From Shewanella aquimarina (GTDB lineage: Bacteria; Pseudomonadota; Gammaproteobacteria; Enterobacterales; Shewanellaceae): a DNA stretch of 64,000 bases. Under the pieces are notes generated by a model, which was not told the origin of the DNA, did no database searches, and was given only the letters and a program-made list of their open reading frames with translations. A program made the position numbers and the translations under genes. The stretch covers positions 1 to 64,000 of the forward strand of contig NZ_JAKIKY010000009.1 of assembly GCF_023349185.1 (NCBI RefSeq), written 5' to 3'. Within the stretch, counting starts at the first letter, position 1. The number at the start of each line of letters is the position of its first letter. Shown in pieces: positions 47,997-59,280 of this stretch.

Positions 47997-49424
47997 TTAA
48001 TCGGGCTGACTCGCTGAAACCTCGCTTTGTGATTGTTTTTCGGCCGTTTGTTGCGTTTCCACCATTTCATCTTGTAACTCTTGATTCTGATTGTCAATCC
48101 AAACCAGGGTGTCGTAGTAGCGTCTGATGTTATCCACATAGTGGACCGCTTCGCCGCCGCGGGCATAGCCATAGCGCGTCTGCTTGTAGTATTTGCGCTT
48201 CTGCAGCAGGGGCAATACTTTTTTCAAATCCCGCCAGGCACTTGGGTTTAGTCCCATAGACTGCGCCAGCTTACGCGCATCTTCCACATGGCCATAGCCT
48301 ATGTTGTAGGAAGCCAGCGCAAACCACATGCGTTGATTGTCGGGGATCGACTCCGGCAGGCGATTGAGAATGTCACTCAGGTATTTGGCGCCGCCTCGTA
48401 TGCTCTGCTCTGGATCCAGACGGTTGTCGATCCCCATTTGCTTGGCCGTGGGCAGGGTAAGCATCATCATGCCGCGCACCCCGGTGGGTGAGCGGGCGTT
48501 GGGATTCCAATGGGACTCCTGATAGGCGGTGGCCGCCAGTTTACGCCAGTCAAGGTCACCTGCGTATTCGACAAAGTTGTCGCGATACTTGGGCAGCCTG
48601 CTGTCGATGGCCCTTAGGAAGGCACGGGTGTCCACATAGTCGAAACGCTTCACATGGGCGAAATACTTCTCGTTGAGATGGGCCAGGGTGCCGGCTCGCT
48701 TCTCCTGGTGCCAGAAACTCAACAAGTCGCTCATCAGCTGATCGCTGCCGTTGGGGGGCAGCAGCCAGACCACGGCCTGGCCTTCTCGCAGAACCGGGCC
48801 GGCCCTGAGCTCAGGCATGTAGCGGCGGTTGATCTCGAAGGTGGTCGAATCGGCGATGGTGTAGCTGATCTCGTCGCGAGCGATCATTGCCAGCAGCTCT
48901 TCGCTGTCCTTGTCGCCTTGCTGATCCCACACCAGCTCGGGGTAGAGTTTTTGCAGCTCGGCCAGGGTCTCGATAAAGGAGGAGTCTGAAACCACGGTGA
49001 TGTTATCGTCCAGCTGACTCACGTCTGTCGGGTATTTGGCCCCCTGCTTGTAGACCAGCACCTGATTAACATAGTAGAGCGGCGGCCCCAGCCTGAATTG
49101 TTCTCGGCGGCTCTGGGTATCTGCCAGTCCGGCGGCGATCAGATCGATCTCACCATTTCGCATCGCCTGGTAGAGATCGCCTATGGTGGGGTAGGGCTGC
49201 ATCTTGAGTTCAAGACCCTGATGCTCGGCAAAACGCGCCGCCATCTCATAGTCGAAGCCGGCGAGTCCCTGACCTGTGGTCACATAGATCTGCGCGCCGT
49301 AGAGGGTGCCGACATTGAGCTGGGTTTTGGGCTGGGCCTCAACCACTTTTGCTGGTTCCACGCGCTCGCCCTGACAAGCCGTCAGTAGCGATACACAGTA
49401 TAGAATCAGCAGGAGAGTTCTCAT
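47997..49424 (-). CDS. mltF: Membrane-bound lytic transglycosylase F
   Basis: MltF cleaves peptidoglycan. The 475-residue lipoprotein (lipobox LLTACQ, Cys at about residue 17) has a solute-binding-protein-like domain (about 35-265) and an SLT catalytic domain (about 275-420: [33 protein letters not shown], with catalytic Glu; later [20 protein letters not shown]). The C-terminal tail is Q/E/S-rich. It is divergent from purL, a conserved arrangement. Confidence 0.95.
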   Translation of the reverse strand: MRTLLLILYCVSLLTACQGERVEPAKVVEAQPKTQLNVGTLYGAQIYVTTGQGLAGFDYEMAARFAEHQGLELKMQPYPTIGDLYQAMRNGEIDLIAAGLADTQSRREQFRLGPPLYYVNQVLVYKQGAKYPTDVSQLDDNITVVSDSSFIETLAELQKLYPELVWDQQGDKDSEELLAMIARDEISYTIADSTTFEINRRYMPELRAGPVLREGQAVVWLLPPNGSDQLMSDLLSFWHQEKRAGTLAHLNEKYFAHVKRFDYVDTRAFLRAIDSRLPKYRDNFVEYAGDLDWRKLAATAYQESHWNPNARSPTGVRGMMMLTLPTAKQMGIDNRLDPEQSIRGGAKYLSDILNRLPESIPDNQRMWFALASYNIGYGHVEDARKLAQSMGLNPSAWRDLKKVLPLLQKRKYYKQTRYGYARGGEAVHYVDNIRRYYDTLVWIDNQNQELQDEMVETQQTAEKQSQSEVSASQPD

Positions 49425-49746
49425 TAAGTTACTATTTTTTAATCCATTTTATAAAAATCGGCCGACGATTATATCACAAGCTGGTCAAAGGCAATAATGG
49501 CGATTATTTCGGCTGAAATTATTTGTTGGTCTATGGATGATTTTGGCGTTTAGCCCACTTAAGTATGGGGCATGAATTTAGCGCCGCGCCAGTTTCTTTA
49601 AAACGTAAAGCTGTTTTCGCGCTATGGTGATAATAAATCGAAGGAAACGCCGTTTTGAAGCCATGCTACGGATGATTTGTGGCCCACATTTCCCTATAAT
49701 AGCGCCAGATCTGACCCTGCAATTATAAATAATAAGGTGAAAAGAC
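49425..49746. other. Divergent promoter region mltF/purL
   Basis: A TATAAT hexamer at 49695-49700 could serve purL. An AAACG-C-CGTTT palindrome lies near 49644-49656, but its odd centre does not fit a PurR box. No gene is seen. Confidence 0.4.
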
Positions 49747-52700
49747 GTGATGGAGATCATCCGCGGAGCCCCTGCATTATCAGCGTTTAGAGTCCAAAAG
49801 CTAATGGAGGCCTGTCAGAGTACGGCGCTTCCAGTACAAGATATCTATGCTGAGTTCATTCATTTAGCCGATTTAACAGAGGCATTGGATGCTGGCGAAA
49901 CCCAGCAGCTGGCCAAACTGTTAACCTATGGACCTGCGATCGAAGCACATGCGCCCCAAGGCAACTTGTACTTCGTAACGCCGCGTCCGGGCACCATCTC
50001 TCCATGGTCGTCTAAAGCGACTGACATCGCTCATAACTGTGGTCTGAACAAGGTCAAGCGCTTAGAGCGCGGTATCGCCTACTATGTTCAAGCCGACAAT
50101 CTGGATGACGCCCAGCAGAAGCAGCTGCTTGGCCTGCTGCACGACCGCATGGTTGAAGTGGTGTTGCCAGATTTCGAGCAGGCGAGCAGCCTGTTTGCCC
50201 GCACCGAGCCAGCAGTCTTTACCAGCGTCGACGTGCTGGGTGAAGGCAAGGCGGCACTGGAAGCGGCCAACGTTAAATTGGGTCTGGCGCTGGCGCCGGA
50301 TGAGATCGACTACCTGGTAGAGAACTTCCAGCGTCTGAATCGTAACCCTAACGATGTCGAGCTGATGATGTTTGCCCAGGCGAACTCAGAGCACTGCCGT
50401 CACAAGATCTTCAACGCCGATTGGACCATCGACGGCGAGGTACAGTCAAAGTCGCTGTTCAAGATGATCAAGAACACTTTCGAGAAGACCCCAGATCACG
50501 TGTTATCTGCCTACAAAGATAACGCCGCCGTGATGGAAGGTTCTGTCGCCGGTCGTTTCTTCCCCGAGCCAAACGGGGTGTACGCCTATCACACTGAGCC
50601 TATGCATATCCTGATGAAGGTGGAGACCCACAACCACCCGACGGCCATCAGCCCATACCCAGGTGCGGCCACAGGTTCTGGCGGTGAAATCCGCGACGAA
50701 GGCGCAACCGGTCGTGGCTCTAAGCCTAAGGCTGGCCTCACCGGCTTTAGCGTATCAAACCTTAAGATCCCAGGCTTCGTACAGCCATGGGAAGGCGATT
50801 ATGGTAAGCCTGATCGCATCGTGACCGCGCTAGATATCATGACCGAAGGCCCACTGGGCGGCGCGGCCTTTAACAACGAATTTGGTCGTCCGGCGCTGCT
50901 GGGCTATTTCCGTACCTATGAGCAGGAAGTCTCGAGCCACAACGGCGTCGAGGTACGTGGTTATCACAAGCCAATCATGCTTGCCGGTGGTCTGGGTAAC
51001 ATCCGCGAAGAGCATGTGCAGAAGGGTGAGATCACCGTCGGCGCCAAGCTAATCGTTCTGGGTGGCCCTGCGATGAACATCGGCCTGGGCGGCGGCGCGG
51101 CTTCCTCTATGGCCTCTGGCCAGTCGAGCGAAGACCTCGATTTCGCTTCTGTGCAGCGTGACAACCCAGAGATGGAGCGTCGCTGTCAAGAAGTGATCGA
51201 TCGCTGCTGGCAGATGGGCGAAGCCAACCCGATTCAATTTATCCACGACGTGGGTGCGGGCGGTCTGTCGAACGCCTTCCCTGAGCTGGTGGACGACGGC
51301 GGACGCGGCGGTCGTTTCGAGCTGCGCAACGTGCCATCGGACGAGCCGGGCATGAGCCCGCTGGAGATCTGGTGTAACGAGTCGCAGGAGCGTTATGTAC
51401 TCTCGGTAGCGCCGGAAAACCTCGAGCTATTTACCGCCATCTGTGAGCGTGAGCGCGCGCCATTTGCCGTGGTGGGTGAGGCGACTGAGGAGCGTCACCT
51501 GACCCTGTCGGATGAGCACTTCGACAACAAGCCTATCGATCTGCCGCTAGAGGTTCTTCTAGGCAAGGCGCCTAAGATGAGCCGTGACGTGGTGTCGCAA
51601 AAGGCGGACTCGCCTGCGCTGGCACAAGAGACAATTGAGCTGAAAGATGCGGTGCGCCGCGTACTGCGTCTGCCAACCGTTGCCGAGAAGACCTTCCTGA
51701 TCACTATCGGTGACCGCACGGTTACCGGTCTGGTGAATCGTGACCAGATGGTCGGTCCTTGGCAGGTGCCTGTGGCCGACTGTGCCGTGACCGCATCAAG
51801 CTTCGATTCTTACAGCGGTGAAGCCATGTCTATGGGCGAGCGCACCCCGCTGGCACTGCTGGACTTTGGCGCCTCGGCGCGCATGGCGGTAGCCGAATCT
51901 ATCATGAACATCGCCGGTAGCGATATCGGCTCACTCAAGCGTATCAAGCTGTCGGCCAACTGGATGTCTGCCGCGGGTCACCCGGGTGAAGACGCAGGTC
52001 TGTACGAGGCGGTTAAGGCCGTGGGCGAAGAGTTGTGTCCTGAGCTAGATCTCACCATCCCAGTGGGTAAAGACTCGATGTCGATGAAGACGGCCTGGCA
52101 AGATGGCGGCGAAGATAAGACGGTTACCTCGCCTATGTCGCTGGTGATCACTGCCTTCGGTGCGGTGCAAGATATTCGTAAGACAGTAACCCCAGAGCTG
52201 AGAAGCGACAAGGGCGACACAGAGCTGCTGCTGGTCGACCTTAGCCAGGGCGAGCGTCGTCTGGGCGGTTCATGTCTGGCGCAGGTATACGGTGAGCTGG
52301 GCGATAAGGCACCAGATTTGGCCGATGCGGCATTGCTGCGTGGCTTCTTCGAGGTGACTCAGGCGCTGGTGGCCGATAAGGCACTGCTGGCCTATCACGA
52401 CCGTAGCGACGGTGGTCTATTCACGACGCTGGTTGAGATGGCGTTTGCCGGCAACACGGGTCTGGATGTGGATCTCAGCGCGCTGACGGGGACTCATTTA
52501 GAGCGTCTGTTCAACGAAGAGCTGGGCGCCGTGATCCAGGTGCGCGCAGCCGATAGCCAGGCTATCAAGGCGCAGTACCAGGCGGCCGGTGTGGCTTGCC
52601 ATGTGGTTGCTAAGCCAGTGGCTGGCGACAGCATCATCATCCGTGATGCAGGGGCCGAGGTATTGGCCGAGTCACGCACCGAGCTGCGTACCATCTGGGC

Positions 52701-53631
52701 CGAGACCACCTATCGCATGCAGGCGATGCGTGACAACCCTGAGTGTGCAGAGGAAGAGTTCAAGCTCAAGCAGGTGGCCGATGCCCCAGGCTTGACCGTG
52801 GATCTCAAGTTCGACCCGAGCGAAGATATCGCCGCGCCTTATATCCTCAAGGGCACAGCGCCTAAGATGGCTATCCTGCGTGAGCAGGGGGTTAACTCTC
52901 ATCTCGAGATGGCCGCCGCCTTCGACCGCGCCGGCTTCGAGAGCCGAGATGTTCACATGTCTGACATTCTCTCGGGCCGTATCAGCCTCGAAGAGTTCCA
53001 GGGCCTGGCGGCCTGTGGTGGCTTCTCCTACGGTGACGTACTGGGCGCCGGTGAAGGTTGGGCCAAGTCGATTCTGTTCAACGGCCGTGCCCGCGAAGAG
53101 TTCAGTCGCTTCTTCGAGCGTAACGACAGCTTCGCCCTCGGGGTATGTAACGGTTGTCAGATGCTCTCTAACCTGAAAGATATCATTCCGGGTACCGAGC
53201 ATTGGCCACACTTCGTGCGTAACCGCTCCGAGCGTTTCGAGGCGCGTTTCAGCCTAGTGGAAGTGCAGAAGAGTCCATCCTTCTTCTTCGAAGGCATGGA
53301 AGGCTCACGTATGCCGATCGCCGTATCGCACGGTGAGGGTCGCGCCGAGTTTGCATCGCCTGAGGCGCTGGCCGCCGCAGAGGCGTCTGGCACTATCGCG
53401 CTGCGCTTCGTCGATGGCCATGGCCAGCTAGCGACGCAATACCCAGAGAACCCTAATGGCTCGCCAAACGCCTTAACCGGTATCTGTAGCACAGACGGTC
53501 GCGTCACCATCATGATGCCGCACCCTGAGCGTGTGTTTAGAACCGTGGCGAACTCTTGGCATCCTGACGAGTGGGGCGAAGATAGCCCATGGATGAGAAT
53601 GTTCAGAAACGTTCGCGCTAAATTAGGTTAA
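49747..53631 (+). CDS. purL: Phosphoribosylformylglycinamidine synthase
   Basis: PurL catalyses the fourth step of purine synthesis. The 1294-residue single-chain form matches the E. coli length (1295). The N-terminal domain ([19 protein letters not shown]) is followed by two AIRS-like halves ([50 protein letters not shown]) and a C-terminal glutaminase ([30 protein letters not shown] with catalytic Cys; MPHPERVFR). It is expressed alone, with a terminator after it. Confidence 0.98.
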   Translation: MMEIIRGAPALSAFRVQKLMEACQSTALPVQDIYAEFIHLADLTEALDAGETQQLAKLLTYGPAIEAHAPQGNLYFVTPRPGTISPWSSKATDIAHNCGLNKVKRLERGIAYYVQADNLDDAQQKQLLGLLHDRMVEVVLPDFEQASSLFARTEPAVFTSVDVLGEGKAALEAANVKLGLALAPDEIDYLVENFQRLNRNPNDVELMMFAQANSEHCRHKIFNADWTIDGEVQSKSLFKMIKNTFEKTPDHVLSAYKDNAAVMEGSVAGRFFPEPNGVYAYHTEPMHILMKVETHNHPTAISPYPGAATGSGGEIRDEGATGRGSKPKAGLTGFSVSNLKIPGFVQPWEGDYGKPDRIVTALDIMTEGPLGGAAFNNEFGRPALLGYFRTYEQEVSSHNGVEVRGYHKPIMLAGGLGNIREEHVQKGEITVGAKLIVLGGPAMNIGLGGGAASSMASGQSSEDLDFASVQRDNPEMERRCQEVIDRCWQMGEANPIQFIHDVGAGGLSNAFPELVDDGGRGGRFELRNVPSDEPGMSPLEIWCNESQERYVLSVAPENLELFTAICERERAPFAVVGEATEERHLTLSDEHFDNKPIDLPLEVLLGKAPKMSRDVVSQKADSPALAQETIELKDAVRRVLRLPTVAEKTFLITIGDRTVTGLVNRDQMVGPWQVPVADCAVTASSFDSYSGEAMSMGERTPLALLDFGASARMAVAESIMNIAGSDIGSLKRIKLSANWMSAAGHPGEDAGLYEAVKAVGEELCPELDLTIPVGKDSMSMKTAWQDGGEDKTVTSPMSLVITAFGAVQDIRKTVTPELRSDKGDTELLLVDLSQGERRLGGSCLAQVYGELGDKAPDLADAALLRGFFEVTQALVADKALLAYHDRSDGGLFTTLVEMAFAGNTGLDVDLSALTGTHLERLFNEELGAVIQVRAADSQAIKAQYQAAGVACHVVAKPVAGDSIIIRDAGAEVLAESRTELRTIWAETTYRMQAMRDNPECAEEEFKLKQVADAPGLTVDLKFDPSEDIAAPYILKGTAPKMAILREQGVNSHLEMAAAFDRAGFESRDVHMSDILSGRISLEEFQGLAACGGFSYGDVLGAGEGWAKSILFNGRAREEFSRFFERNDSFALGVCNGCQMLSNLKDIIPGTEHWPHFVRNRSERFEARFSLVEVQKSPSFFFEGMEGSRMPIAVSHGEGRAEFASPEALAAAEASGTIALRFVDGHGQLATQYPENPNGSPNALTGICSTDGRVTIMMPHPERVFRTVANSWHPDEWGEDSPWMRMFRNVRAKLG

Positions 53632-53657
53632 CCTAAGCTTAGCGGTTTAATTGATGC

Positions 53658-53692
53658 AAAAAGGGCCTCGAAAATTCGAGGCCCTTTTTTTA
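53658..53692 (+). terminator. purL terminator
   Basis: AAAGGGCCTCGAA and TTCGAGGCCCTTT form a long perfect stem followed by seven T residues. Confidence 0.93.
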
Positions 53693-53921
53693 TACCCACA
53701 AAGAGTTAGTTTAAACCCACACAGATACATGTACTTAGCCTTACTTTATTACATCCTGAACTGCTAAACAGCTATAAAGTAGGGGTATCGACGGATTTTT
53801 CCTTTAATTCGCGCAAATCACGCCTAATGGGATCTGCCCCGAAAATCGCTAAAAGGCGATATTAATTATTTAGCGACTGCTAAACTAATCTAAAATCATC
53901 TAAACCAAGTCGTTAGAAAGT

Positions 53922-53955
53922 AAAAAGCCACCGCCTTCGAGGAGAAAGCGGTGGC
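53922..53955 (-). terminator. Terminator of the 25-residue ORF
   Basis: On the minus strand GCCACCGC and GCGGTGGC arms are followed by TTTTTA. It lies 48 bases after the stop of the small ORF at 54003-54080. Confidence 0.8.
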
Positions 53956-54002
53956 CGTTTTGCGCTAACAAAACTTCAAGCAATGGCGGGTTAAGGTGCT
54001 AT

Positions 54003-54080
54003 TTACAGCTCTCTTGCAGTATAGAGTTCAACAAAAGTGCGCTTGTAGCTGTTAACTAGACGATCAAATAGGTTTTTCAT
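54003..54080 (-). CDS. 25-residue small protein
   Basis: MKNLFDRLVNSYKRTFVELY plus TAREL is encoded after a good ribosome site (GGAGAATCCGTT, spacing 8) and followed by a strong terminator, so it looks like a complete small gene. The amphipathic basic helix resembles the start of DUF1127-type small proteins (LFDRLV..Y.R..ARELR), but it ends where those continue. Function unknown. Confidence 0.6.
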   Translation of the reverse strand: MKNLFDRLVNSYKRTFVELYTAREL

Positions 54081-54871
54081 AACGGATTCTCCACACAGTG
54101 ATTAATGATGTGAGCGGAGTTTGGCTTGCCGGGCAACTTCACCGGGTTGATTGAGCCGTCTCCTTAACACAGGCATATAGTAAGCAAATGCCGCCTAGGG
54201 AACAAACGATTAAAATTGCAAGTTCTCATTAGAATTTTTAATAAGTAATAAGTATTCTTGGTGTGATATAGATGTTTTTAATTTCATATTCCATTGATTT
54301 TGTTGGTTTGTTTTGTTTGTTGTGTGCTGATTTAGAGTTATATATATTGACTCTTAAATTGTTAAATCTTGTTAAATATTGCGTTTTGTGCGATGTGAGC
54401 TGAAATTTGCTAAAAATAGCCTTTTTATCAAAATTTAATGGCTTCCTATCACGTTTGCAATGTTTTGGCAAGCGTGTTGCCGGGTGAAGTGTGGCGCCGT
54501 CCGCAAAACCCACTATCCGCGCCGTGTTTGATTGATTTGAATCAATTTTGAATGGTATAAAATGCTTAGGGTACGTTTGATATGCCTTGTTGTAAGTTTT
54601 TGAAAAAAATAATTTAAATTGATTTTCTCGGCCGTTTCTGCGACGGGGGTTTAAAAACCAAAAGGTTTTGTGAGCCGCCTCTCAAAAACTGGGGTGAGAG
54701 GGCCTTTTTGAGCGTCAGCGACGCTTGAGCGAGGCAAAAAGTTAAAATTTGGCGGTTTGTGAGACTCGGGTCTGACAAATTACTTGAATAATAAAATTCC
54801 TAAATAGGCATTTTTCCGGGTTGATGGGGATCTAACCTTGAAGAATGATCGCACCACCTAAGGAGTCACTG
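54081..54871. other. AT-rich upstream region of cydA
   Basis: This 790-base stretch includes the promoter side of the small ORF (near 54100-54200) and the cydA promoter. An open frame at 54238-54513 on the minus strand is AT-rich and has no ribosome site. A long leader of about 300 bases separates the predicted cydA start site from its ATG and contains a CTCAAAAA...GGTTTTTGAG-like hairpin region near 54655-54710. Confidence 0.5.
54532..54561 (+). promoter_or_regulatory. cydA promoter with overlapping FNR/EtrA box
   Basis: TTGATTTGAATCAA (54532-54545) is a perfect TTGAT-N4-ATCAA box. A -35-like TTGATT (54532-54537) and a -10 TATAAA (54556-54561) are 18 bp apart, so the box covers the -35 element, a position expected to repress when the regulator binds. 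Confidence 0.6.
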
Positions 54872-56428
54872 ATGATTGTTGAAGAGGTTGTAGAGCTCTC
54901 GCGCTTACAGTTTGCGCTGACAGCTATGTATCACTTCCTGTTTGTACCTTTGACCTTGGGGCTGGCGTTCTTGCTGGCCATTATGGAATCACTCTATGTG
55001 ATGACCAATAAGCAGATCTATAAAGATATGACCAAGTTCTGGGGTAAGCTTTTTGGTATTAACTTCGCCCTGGGCGTAACCACAGGTCTGGCGATGGAGT
55101 TCCAGTTCGGGACTAACTGGTCGTACTATTCTCACTATGTGGGTGACATCTTCGGTGCGCCACTGGCTATCGAAGGCTTGATGGCCTTCTTCCTCGAATC
55201 TACCCTGGTGGGTATGTTCTTCTTCGGTTGGGACAGATTCAGCAAGCGTCAACACCTGGCGGTGACCTGGTTGGTGGCCCTGGGCTCGAATATGTCGGCG
55301 CTGTGGATCTTGGTTGCCAACGGCTGGATGCAGAACCCAGTCGGTAGTGTGTTCAACTACGAAACCATGCGTATGGAGATGACCAGCTTCGCCGAGGTGC
55401 TGTTTAACCCGGTTGCGCAGGTGAAGTTTGTTCATACCGTGGCTTCTGGCTATGTGGCTGGCGCCATGTTTGTACTGGCGATTAGCTCATACTACATCCT
55501 AAAGAAGCGTGACCTGCCGTTTGCCCGTCGCTCTTTTGCCATCGCGGCCAGCTTCGGTATGGCATCTATCCTGTCGGTTATCGTACTGGGTGACGAGTCA
55601 GGCTATAAGGTGGGTGAGGCCCAGCGCGTTAAGCTGGCGGCTATCGAAGCCGAGTGGCACACAGAACCTGCACCTGCGGCCTTTACCGCTGTGGGTTTCC
55701 CTAATCAGGAAACCATGCACACAGATTATGCCATCAAGATCCCATACGCCATGGGTATCATCGCGACCCGCTCTATCGATGAAGAGGTTACCGGTATTCG
55801 CGACCTTATCGTCGAGCACGAGGAGCGTATTCGCAACGGCGTGAAGGCATATGCCATGTTGACCGAGCTGCGCGCCGGCAACGAAACTCCAGAGCTTCGC
55901 GCGGCCTTCGAAGAAGCTAAAGTCGACTTAGGATATGGCCTGCTGCTGAAGCGTTACACAGACAATGTGGTCGATGCCACCGAGGAGCAGATCAAGGCGG
56001 CCGCCAAGGACTCAATCCCATCTGTTGCGCCTATGTTCTGGAGCTTCCGTGTGATGGTTGGCCTGGGTGTCATCATGCTGTTCGTGTTTGCGGCGGCCTT
56101 CTGGCAGAGCACACGTCATCAGATCGAAGAGAAGCCTTGGGTACTTAAGGCGGCGCTATACAGCCTGCCACTGCCTTGGATCGCCATCGAGTGTGGTTGG
56201 TTCGTCGCCGAGTACGGCCGTCAGCCTTGGACCATCTCCGAGGTGCTGCCAACCTTCATGTCGGCTTCTAGCCTGAGCGCGGCGGATCTCTGGTTCAGTA
56301 TCATCTCTATCACTCTGTTCTACACAGTGCTGCTGGTGATTGAGCTGTTCTTGATGATCAAGTTTGCACGTAAGGGACCTAGCAGTCTCAAGACGGGCCG
56401 TTATCACTTTGAAAACCTAGAAGCTTAA
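54872..56428 (+). CDS. cydA: Cytochrome bd oxidase subunit I
   Basis: CydA carries haems b558, b595 and d of the quinol oxidase. The ATG at 54872 (AAGGAG upstream) gives 518 residues. [24 protein letters not shown] includes the axial His near residue 19; [13 protein letters not shown] (about 448-460) is a family signature. The long Q-loop typical of E. coli-type CydA is present (about residues 250-380). cydB and cydX follow. Confidence 0.97.
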   Translation: MIVEEVVELSRLQFALTAMYHFLFVPLTLGLAFLLAIMESLYVMTNKQIYKDMTKFWGKLFGINFALGVTTGLAMEFQFGTNWSYYSHYVGDIFGAPLAIEGLMAFFLESTLVGMFFFGWDRFSKRQHLAVTWLVALGSNMSALWILVANGWMQNPVGSVFNYETMRMEMTSFAEVLFNPVAQVKFVHTVASGYVAGAMFVLAISSYYILKKRDLPFARRSFAIAASFGMASILSVIVLGDESGYKVGEAQRVKLAAIEAEWHTEPAPAAFTAVGFPNQETMHTDYAIKIPYAMGIIATRSIDEEVTGIRDLIVEHEERIRNGVKAYAMLTELRAGNETPELRAAFEEAKVDLGYGLLLKRYTDNVVDATEEQIKAAAKDSIPSVAPMFWSFRVMVGLGVIMLFVFAAAFWQSTRHQIEEKPWVLKAALYSLPLPWIAIECGWFVAEYGRQPWTISEVLPTFMSASSLSAADLWFSIISITLFYTVLLVIELFLMIKFARKGPSSLKTGRYHFENLEA

Positions 56429-56443
56429 ACCGGAGATCTCATT

Positions 56444-57583
56444 ATGTTTGATTATGAAATATTAAGATTTGTCTGGTGGGCGCTGATTGGTGTGCTGTTC
56501 ATCGGATTCGCCGTCACCGACGGTTTCGACATGGGCGTGGGTGCCTTACTGCCTATCATAGGTAAGGACGATACCGAGCGCCGTATTATGATCAACTCGA
56601 TTGCCCCCCACTGGGACGGCAACCAGGTATGGTTAATCACAGCCGGTGGCGCCCTGTTTGCCGCCTGGCCTATGGTATACGCGGTATCCTTCTCTGGCTT
56701 CTATGTGGCCATGATGTTGGTGCTGTTTGCCCTGTTCCTGCGTCCCGTGGGCTTCGATTACCGCTCTAAGATTGAAGATCCAAGATGGCGTAAGGCTTGG
56801 GACTGGGCACTGTTTGTCGGTGGCTTCGTACCGCCGCTCATCATAGGCGTGGCCTTCGGTAACCTGCTGCAAGGCGTGCCGTTTAACTTCGACGAGTACC
56901 TGCGCGCAACCTACCACGGTGGTCTGTTTGGCCTGCTGAATCCATTTGGCCTGCTGGCCGGTCTGGTGAGCGTGTCTATGATCATCATGCAGGGAGCCTC
57001 TTGGCTACAGATGAAGACAGAAGGCGAGCTGCGCGTACGTGCGGCGACGGCGACCCAGGTGGCTGCGGCCCTGGTTGCAGTGCTCTTCACCCTGGCTGGT
57101 GTATGGCTGGCCAATGGTATCGACGGTTATGTAGTGACCTCGACTATCGACACCCACGGCGCATCTAACCCAGCCCTTAAGACGGTTGCGGTAGAGGCGG
57201 GGGCCTGGCTGGCCAACTACGACAAGTACCCAGTGACCATGCTGTTCCCAATTCTGGGGATTGCCATGCCTGTACTGGCGCTGCTGGCGAGTCGTTTCAA
57301 CCGCTCTGGTTTCGCCTTCCTGTTCAGCTCGCTGGCGGTGGCTATGGTGATTCTGACTTGCGGCGCGGCCATGTTCCCGTTCGTGATGCCATCATCACTT
57401 GAGCCAAACGTGAGCCTGACCATGTGGGATGCCACTGCGAGTCACATGACACTGACTGTGATGACCTGGGCGGCGGCGATTTTCGTGCCTATCGTGCTAA
57501 GCTACACCATCTGGACTTACTTCAAGATGTTTGGTCGCTTGAGCCGTAGCTACATCGAAGACAACAAGACGTCACTTTACTAA
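56444..57583 (+). CDS. cydB: Cytochrome bd oxidase subunit II
   Basis: The 379-residue partner of CydA is an eight- or nine-helix membrane protein. LRFVWWALIGVLFIGFAVTDGFDMGVGALLP and SIAPHWDGNQVWLITAGGALFAAWP are conserved family segments, including the Asp/Glu proton path region. It begins 15 bp after cydA. Length equals the E. coli subunit. Confidence 0.97.
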   Translation: MFDYEILRFVWWALIGVLFIGFAVTDGFDMGVGALLPIIGKDDTERRIMINSIAPHWDGNQVWLITAGGALFAAWPMVYAVSFSGFYVAMMLVLFALFLRPVGFDYRSKIEDPRWRKAWDWALFVGGFVPPLIIGVAFGNLLQGVPFNFDEYLRATYHGGLFGLLNPFGLLAGLVSVSMIIMQGASWLQMKTEGELRVRAATATQVAAALVAVLFTLAGVWLANGIDGYVVTSTIDTHGASNPALKTVAVEAGAWLANYDKYPVTMLFPILGIAMPVLALLASRFNRSGFAFLFSSLAVAMVILTCGAAMFPFVMPSSLEPNVSLTMWDATASHMTLTVMTWAAAIFVPIVLSYTIWTYFKMFGRLSRSYIEDNKTSLY

Positions 57584-57597
57584 CAGGAGCCGACACT

Positions 57598-57714
57598 ATG
57601 TGGTATTTTGCTTGGATATTAGGCATTTTGCTGGCGTGTTCTTTCGGTATCATCAACGCCTTGTGGTTAGAGAATACTGAGAACATGGATAGGGATTCAG
57701 AGCTTAACGATTAA
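57598..57714 (+). CDS. cydX: Cytochrome bd small subunit CydX
   Basis: This 38-residue membrane peptide (MWYFAWILGILLACSFGIIN then ALWLEN) is the third subunit that stabilises haems in bd-I oxidase. The W-Y-F-x-W-I-L-G pattern is diagnostic. It starts 14 bp after cydB with ACAGGAGCC as ribosome site. A terminator follows, closing the operon. Confidence 0.96.
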   Translation: MWYFAWILGILLACSFGIINALWLENTENMDRDSELND

Positions 57715-57735
57715 GTCATGAATCGCGATTGATGA

Positions 57736-57767
57736 GAAACCCCGTATCAGAATGCGGGGTTTTTTCT
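57736..57767 (+). terminator. cydABX terminator
   Basis: AAACCCCG and CGGGGTTT arms are followed by TTTTTC. Confidence 0.9.
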
Positions 57768-57868
57768 TGCCCGTGTTTGGGGCGCACGGGCTAGCGCTTT
57801 GGATTGAGAGTGGTTTAGCGTTTGGCGGTATTTGTGATGGCTGAGGATTTGAAGGTCGAACCTTTGTT

Positions 57869-58082
57869 GATGTTTAGTGCTTGCCGTAGACTTCATTGGC
57901 GTTTGTTTAGGTCATTTGAAGGTCGTTCCTTCATGGCAACCTAACGCCTGCCCGGCGGGGGGATGTGCAGATACGTCTGTGACACGCTGTGCGCCATCCT
58001 TGGCCGCTCTACGGTTTCATCCCTGAAACCGAAGGTCACAGCCGTATCTACACTCGGTATCTAACGTCTCTTCGATTTGGCG
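57869..58082 (+). repeat. Multi-hairpin repeat element, copy A
   Basis: This copy reads GATGTTTAGTGCTTGCC at its start and CGTCTCTTCGATTTGGCG at its end. It can fold into several stems: GAAGG/CCTTC, CCTGCC/GGCGGG, an outer AGATACGTCTGTGAC/GTCACAGCCGTATCT, and an inner CGGTTTCA/TGAAACCG. Copy B at 60229-60433 is inverted and keeps the stems with different bases. Confidence 0.75.
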
Positions 58083-58346
58083 GTATTTGTTTCTCACTAA
58101 TACAAGTTATTATTTTTAGAGAAAAAAGCGCATTAAAATGTGAAGTGACATGTTGAATGCCAACTACAAGATAGATTAAAGTATCACCAATCAAGGACAG
58201 CGTTAGGCCAACTCGAATCAAACATCGACGACGCCATTCAGGGAATGAAAAGCCATTCAAAACGCACCAATCAACTCCCTCAAAAAGTTAACTCTGATCC
58301 CATTTATTTTAGGCGGCATTCTCGCTAAAAGCGTTAGGTATAAATA
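58083..58346. other. Spacer upstream of the DUF2806 gene
   Basis: No gene is seen. GCGTTAGGCC (about 58200) and GCGTTAGGTA just before the DUF2806 start resemble the right ends of integron attC sites. The rest is AT-rich. Confidence 0.35.
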
Positions 58347-59201
58347 ATGTCAGACGATAATTCAACATCACTAGTTAATCTCGGTGAGCTTTCTAAGCCC
58401 GCTAATACGCTAATCGAAAAGGTTTCATCTGCAATCGGTGGGGTATTTGAACCATGGCAAATAAAGCGTGTTGCAAAAGCGGAAGCTGAAGCAAGTTTGA
58501 TTAAAGCAGAGTCAGAGATAAAAATTACTGACTTACATCGCAGAGCAATGCACCGTTTTGTCGAAGAAGAAGCTAATCGTCAAGAAAACATGGAGGAGAT
58601 TACCAAAAAGTCTATTCCCCATCTTGACGACACATCTAATCCTGAAGATATGGAAGATGATTGGCTTACAAATTTCTTCGATAAGTCGCGGATTGTTTCA
58701 GATGAAGAAATGCAAACTATATGGGCTAACGTTCTTGCTGGCGAGGCAAATACACCTGGCTCATTTTCCAGGCGTACAGTGAACTTGCTGAGCGATCTTG
58801 ATAAAAGAGATGCGGAGCTATTCCAGACTTTATGCAAGTTTGGGTGGAATATAGGAAACTTCACTCCATTAGTCTTTAATAGCCAAGCACCGATTTACAA
58901 TGACCTGGGGATTAATTTCAGCACCTTGTCTCATTTAGATAGCTTAGGGCTAATTCAATTTAATTCACTTTCAGAGTTTACCAGACAAGGATTGCCAGAA
59001 AAATTCACGTTAACTTATTGTGGCCGTTTGTTAACTTTAGAAATGAAAAATGGGCAAAATCAGCTGTCCATAGGCCAAGTACTGCTTTCGCAAGCAGGGC
59101 GAGAGCTAGCACAGGTCGTGCGAGTTCCTGGAGTTGATGGTTTTTATGACTACGTAAAAGATCAGTGGAAAGCGCATATTCCTAGTGAAGAAAACACCTA
59201 A
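58347..59201 (+). CDS. DUF2806 family protein
   Basis: This 284-residue protein matches DUF2806: W-Q-I-K-R-V-A-K-A-E-A-E-A near residues 37-49, ITDLHRRAMHRFVEEEANRQENMEEI (about 59-84), then DDWLTNFFDKSRIVSDEEMQTIWANVLAGEANTPGSFSRRTVNLLSDLDKRDAELF (about 103-158). The family occurs in mobile regions of proteobacteria and its function is unknown; a role in phage defence has not been shown to my knowledge. It starts right after a GCGTTAGGTATAAAT sequence typical of cassette-borne genes. Confidence 0.8.
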   Translation: MSDDNSTSLVNLGELSKPANTLIEKVSSAIGGVFEPWQIKRVAKAEAEASLIKAESEIKITDLHRRAMHRFVEEEANRQENMEEITKKSIPHLDDTSNPEDMEDDWLTNFFDKSRIVSDEEMQTIWANVLAGEANTPGSFSRRTVNLLSDLDKRDAELFQTLCKFGWNIGNFTPLVFNSQAPIYNDLGINFSTLSHLDSLGLIQFNSLSEFTRQGLPEKFTLTYCGRLLTLEMKNGQNQLSIGQVLLSQAGRELAQVVRVPGVDGFYDYVKDQWKAHIPSEENT

Positions 59202-59206
59202 CAAGC

Positions 59207-59275
59207 GTATGCTGCGAGACTGGTTTTCAGCTGCGATCCAAACTAGCTGCAAATGTGGGGTTATATGTATCGAGA
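59207..59275 (+). repeat. attC-like junction between cassette genes
   Basis: CCTAACAAGCGTATGCTGCG follows the stop of the DUF2806 gene and GGGGTTATATG precedes the lipoprotein start. The ends and some internal bases are partly complementary, as in attC sites, but the match is imperfect. Confidence 0.3.
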
Positions 59276-59280
59276 GAAAA

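Noticed and set aside
49640..49660. A PurR box upstream of purL
   Set aside because: AAACG-C-CGTTT has an odd centre, unlike the CG-centred PurR operator, and flanking bases do not fit.
54238..54513. A 91-codon frame before cydA on the minus strand
   Set aside because: It is AT-rich, lacks a ribosome site and covers the likely promoter region.
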